A program made the translations under genes and the position numbers. The notes under the pieces are model-generated. The model saw nothing but the letters and a program-made list of their open reading frames with translations, was not told the origin of the DNA and ran no database searches. Of a stretch of DNA of 6,178 nucleotides, positions 5,823 through 6,178 are shown in pieces. Source of the DNA: an uncultured Acetobacteraceae bacterium (GTDB taxonomy: Bacteria; Pseudomonadota; Alphaproteobacteria; Acetobacterales; Acetobacteraceae); NCBI GenBank assembly GCA_937930165.1, contig CALGVL010000014.1, positions 1 to 6,178 on the forward strand, written 5' to 3'. The stretch's first letter is position 1, and every line of letters starts with the position of its first letter.

Positions 5823-6178
5823 TCAGCGGAGCTTGAGCTGCGCCAGGATGGCGAAGGGCGAATCGGGGTTGATCCGCGGCTCCGCGGGTTTGCCCTGGCG
5901 GTCGCGCCCCGGCTGCGGGCCGCGCTGGCGCTGGCCGCCTTCCTGCTCCGGCGGGCGCGGGCCGCGCATCTGCCGCTGCTCCTCCCCGCCCTGGCGGGCG
6001 CCGCCGTTCTGGCGATGCTGCCCCTTGCCCTGCCAGGGCTTGCCGCCATGGCGCGGGCCCTGCTCCGGCCGGGGGCCGCGCGGCTGGCGCAATTCGGGCG
6101 GCACAGGCGGGCCATAGAAGACCGAGCTTCCCGCCGCCTGGGCCGGGGCCTGGCTCCCCTCCGGCCGGCGCTGCTGGC
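5823..6178 (-). CDS. C-terminal tail of a helicase-like protein (partial)
   Basis: The frame is open from the window edge to TGA at 5825-5823, giving 117 residues of C-terminus; the N-terminal domains lie outside. The visible part is almost wholly low complexity and rich in Gly, Pro, Gln and Arg (for example RPEQGPRHGGKPWQGKGQHR). It ends in a short ordered-looking motif, INPDSPFAILAQLKLR. No helicase motif is visible. The identification rests on the tail with its terminal DSPFA-LA-LK motif, and on the position directly before an S4 gene, fdxA and carD, where Alphaproteobacteria commonly carry a large ATP-dependent (SUV3-like) helicase. A basic Arg/Gly/Gln tail would suit RNA contacts. A GTG at 6104 is unlikely to be the start because the open frame continues upstream with the same composition. 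Moderately sure of the helicase, sure of the coding frame. Confidence 0.75.
   Translation of the reverse strand, partial: QQRRPEGSQAPAQAAGSSVFYGPPVPPELRQPRGPRPEQGPRHGGKPWQGKGQHRQNGGARQGGEEQRQMRGPRPPEQEGGQRQRGPQPGRDRQGKPAEPRINPDSPFAILAQLKLR

Noticed and set aside
5365..6117. 250-codon plus-strand open frame opposite the S4 and helicase genes
   Set aside because: Antisense to two supported genes; Arg/Ser/Pro-rich with no family features.

Overview
This is a very GC-rich, densely coding window. It looks like an alphaproteobacterial chromosome, and an Acetobacteraceae (Roseomonas-like) source is my best guess. The basis is the base composition, the protein sequences, and the minus-strand run helicase C-terminus - S4 RNA-binding protein - 7Fe ferredoxin (FdxA) - CarD regulator, a neighbourhood I recall as typical of Alphaproteobacteria. 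No database search was possible, so the genus is inference.

Layout. Positions 1-339 (+) hold the C-terminal end of a DJ-1/PfpI-family protein resembling isonitrile hydratase. After a 250-base gap with nothing convincing, 590-2013 (+) is an OprB-type carbohydrate porin that is broken as read. It has an in-frame TAG at 938-940, a frameshift near 1799-1801, and no stop after its C-terminal Phe. All other genes are on the minus strand. These are a small two-helix membrane protein (2030-2374), a ketopantoate-reductase-family dehydrogenase (2530-3480), a CarD regulator with a very long Ala/Pro/Lys-rich N-terminal extension (3555-4712), the ferredoxin FdxA starting at TTG (4998-5330), an S4-domain protein (5502-5819), and the disordered C-terminal tail of a helicase-like protein that runs off the window (5823-6178).

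How the genes fit together. The helicase tail and S4 gene are three bases apart and probably translated together, which suggests RNA metabolism. FdxA is a low-potential electron carrier. CarD binds RNA polymerase and stabilises the open promoter complex. The reductase follows CarD after a 74-base gap that holds a strong hairpin. The DJ-1 and porin genes are a separate plus-strand group that converges on the membrane-protein gene.

I found no mobile element, CRISPR array, tRNA or rRNA, and no clearly new multi-gene system. The items most worth a second look are the CarD extension, the multiply broken porin, the palindrome-rich AT island upstream of the membrane-protein gene, and the inverted repeats upstream of carD.
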